NCBI GenBank assembly: GCA_002989075.1
Contig: PSQN01000005.1
Coordinates: forward strand, 1,749,241-1,813,240
DNA from: Arthonia radiata
Lineage: Eukaryota > Ascomycota > Arthoniomycetes > Arthoniales > Arthoniaceae
DNA length: 64,000 nucleotides
Direction of reading: 5' to 3'
Part shown: positions 19,055 through 31,750 of the stretch, in pieces
Position numbering within the stretch: the stretch's first letter is position 1
Layout of the letters: each line of letters opens with the position of its first letter
Made by a program: the position numbers and the translations under genes
The notes under the pieces: generated by a model
Told to the model about the DNA's origin: nothing
Databases searched by the model: none
What the model saw: the letters and a program-made list of their open reading frames with translations, nothing else

Positions 19055-22000
19055 CTTGGATTTGAATTCAACTCCTGGCTTGCTAGCCACGCACATCGCA
19101 AACTATAGGCTTGGGCACCATCTTGGGCTTGTATCTTCTGATGAAAATGCTAGTCTCAATTCATGAGAGGTTCTTCTACAAAGCTTGCTGATCTACGTTA
19201 CTACGGCTGACCCAATCTGTAACAAGCGCTACCGATTGAATCGGGCGAGTGAGTCGCGGATCTCGCGTCGAGACAAACCACACTTACACAAGTAGCTTTG
19301 GAGACCACCCTAAGAGGCGCAATGCGTATCATATGAAATCTAGCCGTTGATGTAGTGGATCGACCAACCCGAGTAGGCACTTAATCTCTATCAGATTGTA
19401 TGACGAGATGATAGTGAACAGCACTGACACTTTTGTTCGCATAGCCTCGTTGAAAATGAAGTCCGAGAATTATCCGCAAGGTGGCCAAATCCACGGTCCA
19501 GTACAAAATCTACCTTTTGTCACTTGTGTGGGGCTGTTCATCTAGAGAAGTCTTCCTTCATCGTCCCATCCTTAGCAAAGGATGCCGAGCAGATCGTCTA
19601 CCTCTAGAGGATCTCGGCGATGTTCAGCTGATTAGATATTCAATCACTGTGTGCGGTTTCCTCAGCTTCCTCGGAAAGTTTTATGAAGCGGTGAGCAGAT
19701 GAAGATGAGCGTCTGCAGCCACAAAGTCTTTGAAGCTCCTACAAACCCCACATAGTCTTTGAGAGCCTGTCACTACCACGTGGTGAGCATTGTACAATGT
19801 CACTGCTCTTGCGTCTCCTCGAGCCCCAGCTTCGGCGAGCTAGGTGGAACGCTCATAGCGGTACGACTGGTTGCGAAAGAGAATGTACCCTGCATTTTCA
19901 TTGGAGTACGCCGAAGATGACGGCTCAAAGCAGTGTTTGAATGCAGTATGCTGACTACAATCACTAGGTTCACTTGACTACCAATGAATGCTCGCGAAAC
20001 GGCACGAGAGTTCGACATGCTCTAGGGCAGACCGGCGAGTCAGTGAATCTATCCTCAAAAGGTCCAGCCTTCATGCTTATAAGCAAATGGTCTCGAAAGA
20101 GTTTGATGGTGGTGGTTGCCATCGTTTCTCAACCACGTCTACCTGCAGAGATGAGACCTGCGTAAAATTTCTGGTGGTCCCTCTCACAGAAATTGGTACA
20201 GAGCATTGGTTGCCCCTGCGCTACTACTTGTCGTGTCCGTTTTCTTAGCATACACCAATGTTGAGGAAACGTACCAGAGGCTGGAGTCGAGGTTTATAGG
20301 CTCGCAGGGGCGTACACCGCTCTGTCTAGGCATAAGGCTCAACCAATCGCAAACAAGCCACGTTGTATGCGTTTGCAAGCTCTTCGCCTTCTGAACAGAA
20401 CGCCGATACCTAAAGAAACGAGGGGATCACACCGATGAATGACCCACTCGTAACGAGGAAGCGCAAATGCTACCTGTGCAGATGTTGATTGGTTGCGACG
20501 ACGCCACTCATCATCTCAACCTTGGCACAGGCAGGCGCTTACGCATTATTGCGACCGCCAAAAATGTGACACGGCTGAGAAGGCTTCCGCAGCCCCTGAC
20601 CTTGTTGTACCCTTCTTGCCAGGCTTTGAGACGTCTGAAGTGCAGAAAGCCAAGGCTCTTGCAGTTGAAGAAGAGCTCTTATAAACGCTATCGTCTCCCA
20701 GGTTTTACATCGAGGGTATATTCACAGGTTCACGTGGGTAGACGTACAGTGAAGCTTTCTTTGCGCAGTAGAAAGAAGTATATTCAGCAGTTGCGCTTGA
20801 GTCTGACATACAAGCATTCACGCGCGCCGCAGGGGCTCTAGTGGCACGTCAACTAGACGAATGTTGCAATGCAGGGGCACATCGTCGAGTCTTGCGTCTC
20901 GCGCTTTTGAAGGAAACGTTTTGCGAGTACTGATGGTGCTGGCAAGTATCGTTCTCTAAGTGGTAATCATCGACACTTCCGCAAGGATTCAATGACGCTT
21001 GCGTTGCACCAACGCTCCGATGGCGTGAGTCTAAGCGTAGATATACGAAAGGCCAGGCTTCTGCAACATCTACCCCTGAATAAGAATTCAGGATTCGCCA
21101 TAGCCTTCTTGGTGTTCATAACAAGCGCGGCGAAGACCGAACTATCTATTACATCTGATGAAGCCCAAATTGATCCATTATTGCAGGCTCGGGGCCTCGT
21201 GTGCAAGGCACGTCCGTATTATTAATGTTCGCATGGTTTATCTGCAAACAACGCCGCAAAGAAGCGTCTCACACTTCGTATGGCGGACATCAACAAAGCC
21301 AAGATTCTCAGATACAGGTGCTGAACACTCCGCTATCAAATCGAGTTCACTAATCTTCTTACAATGCCGTTTCTCTCTCTGACTTGGCTCGGATCCAGGT
21401 TAAGGCAAAGTGGTGCTGTTCGTCATCGCAGAAACGCCGTTATGTCTCATCGCAAGGTTGGTTCACACTCATGATAGCCTCAGGCCACGCTCGATCGAGA
21501 TAAAGACCCTTTTCAGAAAAGACTCCCCCTCTACTAGCTGCACCCTCATTCTTAGTTCTCTATCTACTTCTACAAATGTGCATGCGCGTTCGCGGAGACT
21601 TTGTAGCTACGAGACGACCTACCAATCGTATGGGTTTTCGCCGTAGCACCAGCACTTGCGTGGGATGCATTAAAACGACTCTGTAATACAGCTTCTGGAA
21701 TCCTTCAGGAATTCATATACCAAACCATTAGTGGCTCTCACACATATTCAACATCTTGGAAGAGGGTAGTTGATCTGGAATTCGATCATCGGCCAAACGC
21801 AGCTCAGATAGGGGTCAATGTTCGGCGTTTCGCTCTGTTGCGATACTTTCGAGCATGTTACGAAGACTTAGAGAGCACGCCGTTGATGCATATATAATGA
21901 TTGATCACCGTTGTTGCGATCGAGCTCACTGAACGGTAAGCAGCATCGTTTGCCACGCTTGCAGATGCGAGACCGCAACGAACCTGGGGAATGACTTCAG

Positions 22001-22860
22001 TGACGAGGCTCTCAGCAAGAGCAGCCCGCCCCTCTTCCTGGAACTGCTTCACATTCCAGTCATCCATAAGGTCCATACTGATCTACCTACGGCAATCTGA
22101 TCATTTGTAGCACTTTCCTGATGCTTTCAGCTTGCACGGCTATGTGCTCGACGAAACTTCAGCGGGTCCATCCATCAGGGTGCGGTCCAAGATTGATATG
22201 TATCCTACCGCCAATACCGCAGTCTTTGACAGGGGCTCACACTGGCCGACTTATCGTTTCAGCCTGTTGCGATAGGAAATCACATATGTGCGTGTCTGGA
22301 CTGCTGATCTCCATATGGATAATCACGGATATCACCATCAAGGTGAGACAATCGAGACCATGGATTGAAAATGAGGCATCTGAGACAGCGCGACGTGACC
22401 CAGATCCATCATTGGAACTCGTCACGCTTTGTAACAGTTTAGAGCCCCTCGAATGCCCACAGAGCTTGGCTTACTTCGTGCAGATAGACTTTGCTGCGAG
22501 ACATGCGCAGGTGTCAACACCATGATACTTTCAGGATCCCACTGTCCTTTTTCACATGCAAGACGCTCATCGTTGAAGTATCTCAGTCCCATCATTCTTC
22601 TGTATGCGTGTATCCAGGAGCTGTGTGATCGCGTTCCCCGTAACTTCTTGCACATGTACACATAGCCAAATATGCACTACTCATCCAGCCGAACAACATA
22701 GGGGATCTCAGCGCTCCAAGAGTCCACTCAAGGTCGACCAGCAAGCGAACTCTTGTCATCAAGACCAGAGTTGGCAATGAGTCAGGTCATTCAGTCTGGA
22801 TGGCCTAGCCAGGTCAGTTTTTAGGCGGATTAGGTCGCCCTTTCTAGCTATCTGAATAAG
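19055..22860. other. Gene-poor transition zone
   Basis: About 3.8 kb next to the AT-rich compartment. No intact gene is supported. Short frames (for example 21858-22076 minus, 22121-22525 plus) have no recognisable domain. At least one decayed frame is visible (20493-20933). Another protein-like stretch, with an internal stop, lies near 19450-19600 (FCHLCGAVHLEK). The zone reads as slowly decaying sequence flanking the repeat island. Confidence 0.45.
20493..20933 (+). pseudogene. Decayed reading frame, unassigned
   Basis: A single plus-strand frame keeps protein-like content for ~146 codons (APDLVVPFLPGFETSEVQK, then FYIEGIFTG, then AVALESDIQAFTRAAG, then ARQLDECCNAGAHRR) with about three internal stops. 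These stops (TAA/TAG) are the products expected from CAA/CAG glutamine codons after C-to-T change. No family is recognised. The pattern suggests a once-coding gene or repeat copy lightly mutated by RIP. Confidence 0.4.
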
Positions 22861-23155
22861 TTATTACTCTTAATATATTTAATCTAATTAATTATAGATA
22901 ATTTAGATAAAGCTAGCTAAAGGTAGGCTAATTTTAGCTATATAGATATTTCAATATCTAAATATCTTATTTTTCAGCTTAATTAATATATTTTATTGCT
23001 TTAAGTAATTTATACTTTATTTTATTGAAAGAAACTAATATTAGATATATAGTAGTAAAATTAGTAGAATATTGAAAAGTAGGCAAGTAAATTATATATA
23101 ATCTTAAATTATTTATAAATTATTTTTTCTTTAAAAATAGTATAATAAACTTAAA
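22861..23155. other. Left border of AT-rich compartment
   Basis: Base composition changes abruptly around 22.86 kb to very AT-rich DNA with almost no CA or TG dinucleotides. No gene or recognisable element is seen before the LTR at 23156. This DNA was the target into which element G3 inserted: TTAAA at 23151-23155 is repeated at 50962-50966. Confidence 0.6.
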
Positions 23156-23355
23156 TGTTACGGTCTTACTGCATCCGACTAGTACAGGGCTAAGCGCAGC
23201 CAGCCTTATTGGAGCATTATATAGAATACCCGATAACTCCGATATAGCGACGTCGACGACGTTGCTATAGTGCAATAGAATCCCGACAGCGCGACAGAGG
23301 AGCTATTGCAACCGTTAGACACAGAGAAACCTACCTATATACCTTAAACTATATA
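23156..23355 (+). repeat. G3 5' LTR, first part
   Basis: This starts TGTTACGGTCTTACT and is homologous to the opposite-strand gypsy LTRs elsewhere in the nest. It is interrupted after 23355 by element G2; ATATA at 23351-23355 repeats at 36026-36030, where the LTR resumes. Confidence 0.85.
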
Positions 23356-23804
23356 TATAACGTCGGTCGCTAGAAGAACCGAACTAAGGCTTACTTACCT
23401 TGTATGCTTGTCGACCTTAGTAGTAGGTATCTTATGTACTAGAGACTAAAAGATAGAAGAGGCGAAATAGATTATAAAGAGTAAGAGGGGCTTAACTAAG
23501 TAAATAGAAGGTAAAGTACGTTACTTAAATATAGTTAAAAAACTTATATTTAAATATTAGATTAATAGACTAAAGTCTGTTTTAAGCTTAGCTATTAGTT
23601 TAACTATATAGTTTAAGGTATATAAATAGATTCTTTTATATTTAATAGCTGTAATAGCTTCTCTGTCGCGCTATTAAAATTCTATTATAATATAGCAACG
23701 TCGCTAATATTACTATATTAAAGTTATCGGGTATTCTATATAATACTCTAATAAGATTAGCTACGCTTAGCCTTATACTAGCTAAATATAGTAAGACTAT
23801 AATA
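23356..23804 (-). repeat. G2 LTR, left (3' in element orientation)
   Basis: A 449 bp LTR reading TATAACG...ATAATA on the plus strand, derived from TGTAACG...GTAACA ends. It matches 35577-36025 along its whole length, with differences that are nearly all transitions. Confidence 0.85.
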
Positions 23805-24620
23805 TAAAGTCTCCTCTTTAAGACTAGTTATCTTTAATAGTCTTAAAGATATTAAAACTTTATTGTTACTTTATAACTAATCTAATTTTGTAAGTCGTTA
23901 TATTTAAAGTTAAGAAAGTTTTTAACGCTAATAAAGCGCTTAAGATTAATATTATCTTTACTAAAGTTTATAGTCGAGAGATACCTCTGTGTTTCTATTG
24001 CTCTTATTTAAACAAAAAGTATGTTTTAAAGTTTAAAAAGATATCGTATTTTATATATATTCGCAATAAGAAGTTATATAACGTTTATTCTTCGTTAAAA
24101 GATAGTTAGTTTTTATTTAACGTTTATTTAAACTAGTTTTAACTTATTTAGCTTAGAGTATCTATTCTTAGTACTTAAAGTATTAAACGTCCTTTAAAGG
24201 TAGCGTAAGCGTTTAATAGAAGAAAAGAAAGTTGTTTGTATAGTAAAAAGATAGCGCGAAGCTATTAAAATAGCGGTTATTAATTTAAAGAAGAAGCTTA
24301 AAAGATTGTATATTTAGACGCAGAATAAAATAAATTAGAATAATATATTGTTTAAAAAAGAATAGCTAACGACTATATTTAGTAGTAATATTATAAGTAT
24401 ACTAAGTAGCTTAAGTATAGAATTTTATAATAATCTATATCTAGAGTTAGATAGTAGACTACTAATATAGTAAGCTAGTTCGTTTATAGATAATCTAGAT
24501 ACTAGTAAGATATAATAGATAGTAGATTAGAGTGTTAGTACTGCTACAACTCATTAATATTCTAGTTTTAATATTATCGAATAGTATCTTTATAGTTAAT
24601 TAGGTTTCGTTCTAGTTTCT
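23805..24620 (+). other. Opposite-strand frame remnant inside G2
   Basis: Between the left LTR and the integrase end, the strand opposite to pol looks protein-like: a Cys-containing N-terminal stretch around 23.96-24.1 kb, then a basic, heptad-like segment around 24.2-24.35 kb. The same segment lies at the same place in G1 and G3. It is a fossil part of the family, now broken. The function is unknown. Confidence 0.5.
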
Positions 24621-26338
24621 ATTAGTTTTTATATTTAAAGTATCTTTTCTATTTTACGAAATATTATTATTTGTCTCGGTATTGTTTATAAGTCTAAATT
24701 GTTTCTACCTTATATTTAGATTCTTATTTGTTTACAAGAATTTTTAAGTTAAGTCGTTCTATTTTTTAGAAGTATGCTAGTTTTAATAGTGCTATATAGA
24801 ATACAGAGTATATTTTTATTGTTCTTAGAAGTTCTAGTTTAAATGTTACGGATTCTAGTTGCTTTAGAATTTTAAACAGTTCTATTTTAATATAGTTAAG
24901 TTTTTTGCTTGGCTTAGTAGTTTTAAGGTTTTTTATAAGCAAGTAAGCTCTTCTCCTCTCTTTTATGCTTATATTCGGGGTAGTTCTTACCTTGTTATAT
25001 TACTTTCTAATACGTTCGTTGATAAACTCGCTGTCGGACTTTAACTGCTGGTACAGAGTTTTTATGTTTGTAGCTATTCGTGTAGCTATTTCGTTTTCCG
25101 TTGTATTCTGTAGTTGCCTTCTCTAAAGAGGGTAGTAGCTATATAAGACGTAAAACAAAGTTATTTTTATTATATCGTTTCTAGTATTATTATACACAGC
25201 TTACGTAACTAGTAGCAATTATATCCAGTCGTCTTACTAGTAGTTAATATATACTTATAAGTACTATTCTAGTATTTAATTTATTCTCTTAGTCTATTTA
25301 TTAGTCTACAGATAAAATAAAGTAAATATCTTCTATTTTGTTTCTAATTGTTATTCTAGAGATATCTAAAATTATAAGACAAATTTTTAGTCTCTGTCTA
25401 GAATAATTCTTTATAGTTACCTATAGTTAGCTAGAATAATCTAAAAGAATGTATATACTAATTATTCTAAATTGCTAGCTTTCTTGTATAATATAAAGTA
25501 TACGTACTTTATAAGCTTATTGTATATAACTAAAATAGCGTTATAAGCTACTTTTATAAGTAATTTCTTAGAAAGTAGTAACTTAATAATAAAGTCTAGT
25601 AAAACTGTATACTATAGTTTTTTAAGTATCTTTAGTAATTATAGTTTATCGTATAGCGAATACTTTGGATGCTTAGTTCTTGTGTATACGTTGTATTTTT
25701 AAATATAATTCTCAACGTAGTGTCGGATTCTTGGGATATAATAGGTTCTTATAATCTTCTTAATAGTATTATCGATTCCTTTATATCCTTTTGTTGGGTT
25801 ATTATAAAAGTTACTGATAATATATTGGATCAGATTTCTTAAAACATAGATTTTTTCTTAAAATTTATAGTAGCCCTTGTTATTCTTTGTTAGTCTTAGG
25901 TGTTGCTTTTCGTCTTTCTAATACGTTTCGAGATTAATTAGAATGTTTAAGATTTAGCTGTGTAGTTCGATAATAAACTTGGTTGTTATAGCTAATTAAT
26001 TATATCTAATCTTATTGTTATATTCTTAAAATATTGCGTGTTCGACGTATTCCTTATTATTAAGGTAATCTAGTCGTTAGCTAAGAGCGTCTGCTCTATT
26101 ATTCTTAGAATTCTTCTTGTAGATAATAATAAAGTTATATAGAGCTATAGTTTTTAACTATCTAACTTATTTATAGTTAAGTTTCTTTATTGTTATAAAG
26201 TAAGTTAGGTGCTTATAGTCTGTATATACTATAATCGTATAGTTTGTTTCTTTTAGATAAGCTCGCTATATTTTAAATACTGCTATAATAGCTAAGAGCT
26301 CTTTATCGTAAATATTGTAGTTCTGCTTTATAAGTAAT

Positions 26339-26845
26339 TGTTAAAAAGGTGCAGGGAAGAAGAAGAATACTACTATAAAGAGTAGAAAGATGAGACCAGC
26401 TTAAGACTGGTACAATACTTAGGCTTAGTACAGGTACAATACTTAGTAGCAAGGAGAAGCTGTTGTTATATTGTCTGTCTTGTTAGCTAGAATTCTCTAG
26501 AGAAATCCTAGCTTATATATTTAAGTTTAGTAGTCTGTACAGGACTTACTAAATATCTATTCTTTTAATAGAGGCCAGATAACCTATAACTTACTGTATA
26601 AGATAGTAATTCCGTTTATCTAAAACTATTAGTCTCTAAGTCTATTTTATATTGTCTTAGACTACAGGCTAGCTGTCTAGGACGGGTCGTACAATGCTCC
26701 TTTTTGTCCTAGGCCCGGGCTACTAGGCCCGACCCTTTAGATAAAAGGCTTGTTCTATTTTAGATTGAGATAGCTAGTAGAACCTGTTCAATACTCTGGG
26801 CCTCTAGGGGTTCCAGCTAACCAGCTAGTTAGTTAATTTCTAACA
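26339..26845 (-). repeat. C1 LTR, left (3' in element orientation)
   Basis: A 507 bp LTR beginning TGTTAAAAAGGTGCAGG and ending TTAATTTCTAACA. The copy at 31244-31750 is the same length and differs mostly by transitions. Two further copies of this LTR occur in the window without internal sequence. Confidence 0.9.
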
Positions 26846-29800
26846 CACCCTCTTAATCGACTAGTTGTTTTAGCCGGATTGTAAGCTAATTTAAGTTCTA
26901 AACATTAGTATTTTAGCCAAGTCGATCGGTTTTATTAAACCGTCTGCTAATTGTTCCTTTGTAGAAACGTATTTAAGCTCTGTTTGACCTACCTGAACGT
27001 TTTCTCTAACATAGTGATACTGTATATCAATATGCTTAGATTTAGCTCGGAAGGTAGGGTTTTTTGTAAGTTCTTTTACTAAATTGCTGTCGGTAAGTAA
27101 TAGTTTTACCGACAAAACTCGGGTCTCCGGTCTAATTTAACCGGCTTGCCCAGGCAAATATATGCTTGCCTGGTGCGTTGGAGCCCGCCGAGTCTTTTTA
27201 TCCGCAGACTTTTTAAAAGTACCCGCTAAAACGGTAGTAATCGAATTTTCTTCAAAAATCCCAGACAGTTTGGTAGCAATTGATCGGATAAATAACTGTT
27301 CCTTTATAGCTTCTTTAAGGGCCATATATTCGGCCTTATAAGAGCTTAAGGCGACCGTTTTTTGTAGCTTCGAATTCTAGCTAAGGGCTCCGTTTCTGAG
27401 TAGAAAGATATAGCCGGTAGTCGATCTCCTGGTACCGAGGTTCCCCCCCCAATCTACGTTACAATAGCCGGTTATACCGTCTATTAAGGGAAATTTGTAG
27501 TAAAGGCTAAGGTTAGGAGTTTTATCTAAGTAAGCCTAAAGGCTACTTAAAACTCTTTAGTACTCCTTGCTAGGATTCAACATGTATCGGGCTAGTAGGC
27601 TAGTTGTAAAGACAATATCGGGTCTTGTCTTTGTTGTTAGATACAAAATCGATCCAATTTGTTGCTAATAATTAGAAATATTGGCACTGCTAGCTTAGTT
27701 AGGATTCGGTGCCAATTTTGAGCCGACGGATTGCGGTATTTTTCCGGGCATTCGGCCGTTTTTCTTCGAGTATCTGGTTAAAACTTTAGCTAAATAAGTC
27801 GACTGGTCTAGGCGAATCTTTTTTGCCGGACAATCTCGGGTAATTTTAATTTCTAGAAACTTACTAACGTCTTCTAAGTCCTTAACCGTAAGAGTCTTGT
27901 TTAGTTCCTGGTAGATTCCAGAGATTGTTTCGGTAGAATTGGATACAGCTAATATATTGTCTATATAGGCGATTAAAATTGCCTACTTTCTGGTTCTTTA
28001 AATATAAACCGACTGATCGGATACTAGGGGTTCGAAACCTATGCCCCTTAGTAATTCTCGAAGATAGGCTTTCTACTGTCGGCCGGCCTGTTTTAGACCG
28101 TAAAGGGCCTTCTTTATTCAATAAACTTTATTAGTTCCGTTAGATAGGCCAGTTGGTTGCTTGACATAGACAATCTCGTCTAACTTTGCGTTAGAATAAG
28201 CTAATTTTACGTCCCATTGTTTTATTTCCTAGTCTTTCTCTGCTGCTAAGGCTAGTATAAGCCGGTAGATAATTAGATTTACTATATTCGTAAAGGTCTC
28301 TATAAAATTAAGGCCGGGTCTTTGCTGACAGCCCTTGGCTACCCAGCAGGCTTTAAAAATTGGCTCGCCCTCCGAGGGGTACTTAATCTTCGGTACCCAG
28401 CGCTCTTTTAGCGCCTTTCTACTCAGCGGCAGCTCGATTAATATCTAGGTTTTTTAGTTAGCTAGCTCTTTAAGCTCTGACTACATTGCGTCTAGCCAAG
28501 AAGGCCAATCCTTAGATACTCTTATTTCTTTTAAGTTATTAAGCTCTTTAGTAACTGCGACTAAGGTCTGTTTGGCGTATTGTTCTAGATTATTGTAGAA
28601 CTCGTCAAACCAATTTTTGTCGGCGTTTTTGTATATAAAATCTATTTTCTGGGCGCAATCGGTGTCTACCCGGCCGAGGTCTTCGGTACTTCTGTAATCT
28701 AACTCGGTAGGAAGGTTAGACTCGTCTAGAGCTCTAGTTTAATATAGTTCTTGTCTATATTCGTCCGCTAGTTGTTAAGATATAGGGGGGGTATACTGTT
28801 CCTTATACAGAGAACTCCCTCCTTCATTGAGAGGTACCTCTTTATTATTATAAGATTTAGCGGTCGGATATAGCTTGTTTTTGAACTCGACTTCTAGTTG
28901 TTCTTTAGACTCTTTAGGAATGCTCTTAGTTAATCGATTAACCGTAGATCTCCGTAGGTTTCGAACAAATTTTCCTTTTTGGACGTAGACGTCTCTCTCT
29001 CAGTAAACCTTCCGGCTATTGAGGTCTAAGAGCTTATATTAGTTCGATCCGTAGCCTATTAGGATATAGATAGTTACTCTGGCGTCTAGCTTTTTTGGTT
29101 TAGGTTCTTTGAGATAAGTAACTGAGCCCTAGATTTTAATAGTACTGATATCCGGTTTTTTGCCGTATTTTGCTTCGTACGGGGTAATAAACCCCGGCAA
29201 TCCGGTATAAGAGGTCTTGTTGTAAATATAGATAGCTGCTTTTAGCGCTTTACCCTAATATATCTGGGGTAGCCCGGCGGTATAAAGCATTGCTCAAACT
29301 TTACTAACAATTGTTCGGTTAAAGCGTTTGGCTCGTTCATTTTGCTGAAGGGTATACGATACAGATATCGTTAGAATAGCTTCTTTTTGTTCTAGAAGCT
29401 ATTTTACCCGGCCTTCCCGGTATTCTTTTGCGTTGTTTAAGTATAGTCTTTTAAAAGAATGCTTAGACTACGTTTCTTCCCGAGTAATATAGATAAATAG
29501 TACGTCGAAAACCTAATCTTTAGACTGTAGTACCTCGGTAGTCGTATACCGGGTTTTATCGTCTATAAAGCTAGTAAATAATCGACCTTTGGAAGGGGTT
29601 TGCGGTACAATTGGCCCGCAAATATTTAAGTAGACTTTTTCCAAACAATTGGCCAATTTGTCCAGAGTTTCTTAGCTAACTTTAGCCGTTGCCTTTGCTT
29701 CGAAGCAAATTTAGTAATTATCTCCTAATTTGTCCGAATGATCTATTCCTAGAGCAACCTTTTTAAGCTGTTTTAAGGCGTTTTCGCCTATATGTCCTAT

Positions 29801-31243
29801 CTGTTAATGCTAAAGGTTAGTTTTCGAAGAAATAGTATAGAGAGATCGGACTGTATTGATAGTCTAAGCTTCTATTACTATTAGGCCGTCAACATACCGC
29901 CCCTCGGTGGTTAGTTGTCCGGTCCAATCAACTTTTGGCTTGTTTTGGCCAAGAGTTACCTTACCTCCTCTCTTTCTAAGCTTGTTAAAGCTTAGAAAGT
30001 TAATTCTAAATTCTTTAACAAACAAACCTTTGTTTAGAACAATTGTTTTGTTCTTAAAGAACAGTTTTGCTTTGCCTATCTAGAAGGCTCAGATTGACTT
30101 CCCCCCTCTTTAACGAATAATCCGGTTAGTTAGCCGGATATCCGTTAGAAGGTCAATATTCGAGCAAATATAGCTTATTAAGCCTATATCGAGGATTTAA
30201 GAATTAGTAGAGTGATTAACTCTGTTTAGTAATGCTGTAAAGCATTGTTCTTCTTGTAGATTGGAACTATGTACAGAAAACATTAAAAAATCGGTGTTTT
30301 TGGAGCTTTTGTTAGAATTTAGCCGAAGGTTTAGGTATTTTTTCTAACAAGTTGCCGGTTTATGCCCCTTTTTGTTGCAAAAGGGGCATTTTTCTTGGTT
30401 TTTACTTAGAGGTTTTAATTTTTCTCCGGTCCTTTGCGTCGATTTGTTGTCTATTGCAGTAAAAATCTTTTCTACTGGGGTACTACCGCGGATTCGGCGA
30501 GACTCGTCTATAAGTTAACTAAATAAGTTCTGTAGACTTATATCGCTAGTCGTTTGTCGGTAGCTTTGGCTAATAATAGCTACAGTGTGCTCGTATTTGG
30601 GGGTCAGATTGTAGAGGACGTAGGCAGCTACCACCTTGTTGGGTAGTACTAGTCCTCGGGTTGCCAAATTGTCCGTTAATTGTCTAATTTTAGTAAGATA
30701 AAGCTTAAGGTTTTTTACCTTACTAAGTATAGTGCTAAAGAGCTCCTTGCAAATTAGAAACTCGGAACTAAAATCTTTCGATTTGTATAACCTTTTTAGG
30801 CTATCTCAAAGCTCTAGAGAGTTATAGATCCCCTTTATTTAAATAAGGGAACCGTCCTCTAGAGTTAGTCGAATAAGGGCTGCTGCCCTTGTCGACCGTT
30901 TCTGGCGGCTAGCTTCGATAATATCTCTAGCTAAATAGCCGGAAAAGGGGATTATAACATTACCGTAGCCCTTTTTAGTTAAAAGAGTCTCCATTCGAAT
31001 CGACCAAATGTCCCAATTAGTCGAGCCCTTAAGTTTAGGAATCTTATGAGAGGAGTCTATAGCCGAATATATAGTCGGAGATTTCCAAAAAAAAAGGAAA
31101 TTCTGTTCTAATAGTTAAATTGGGCTAAAAATTTAGAGTCGATTGGTAATAGAATCGTTCGAAGGTGCCGATAGGTGTCGTAGAGGAAATATTTTCTAAA
31201 AAGGAAATTTGAAAGAAATTGGTGCTAATCCGGACTTATAACC

Positions 31244-31750
31244 TATTAAAAAGGTGTAGGGAAGAAGAAGGATACTACTATAAAGAGTAGAAAGACGAGA
31301 CTAGCTTGAGACTAGTGCAATACTTAGGCTTAGTACAGGTACAATACTTAGTAGCAAGGAGAAGCTGTTGTTATATTGTCTGTCTTGTTAGCTAAAATCC
31401 TCTAGAGAGATCTTAGCTTATATATCTAAGTTTAGCGGCTTGTATAAGACTTACTAGATATCTATTCTTTTAATAGGAGCTAGATAACCTATAACTTACT
31501 ATATAAGACAGTAATTCCGTCTATTTAAAACTGTTAGTCTCTAAGTTTATTCTGTATTGTCTTAGACTATAGGCCAGCTGTCTAGAATAGATCGTATAAT
31601 GCTTCTTTTTATTTTAGGCTCGGGCTACTAGGCCCGACCCTTTAGATAAAAGGCTTGTTCTATTTTAGACCGAGACAGCTAGTAGGACCTGTTCAATACT
31701 CCGGGCCCCTGGGGGTTCCGGCTAACCAGCTAATTGGTTAATTTCCAACA
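31244..31750 (-). repeat. C1 LTR, right (5' in element orientation)
   Basis: A 507 bp partner of 26339-26845. The primer-binding site would lie just inside, at about 31225-31243 on the minus strand. The flanking GTAAT at 31751-31755 duplicates 26334-26338. Confidence 0.9.

Larger units (their letters stand above)
26339..31750 (-). mobile_element. C1: Ty1/copia LTR retrotransposon fossil inside G2
   Basis: A copia element of 5.4 kb coding on the minus strand, with 507 bp LTRs at both ends and a perfect 5 bp target duplication (GTAAT). The uninterrupted site can be seen in sister copy G1 near 40.34 kb. In coding order: gag (~31.2-30.4 kb) with a CCHC zinc knuckle (CPFCNKKGHKPATC) near 30.36 kb, a pre-integrase block (GHIGENALKQLKK) near 29.8 kb, integrase (~30-28.7 kb), reverse transcriptase (~28.5-27.5 kb) and RNase H (~27.3-26.9 kb, KHIDIQYHYVRE). 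It is broken, but far less mutated than the gypsy DNA around it. It keeps more CA/TG and GC, which fits insertion after most RIP of its host. Confidence 0.9.
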
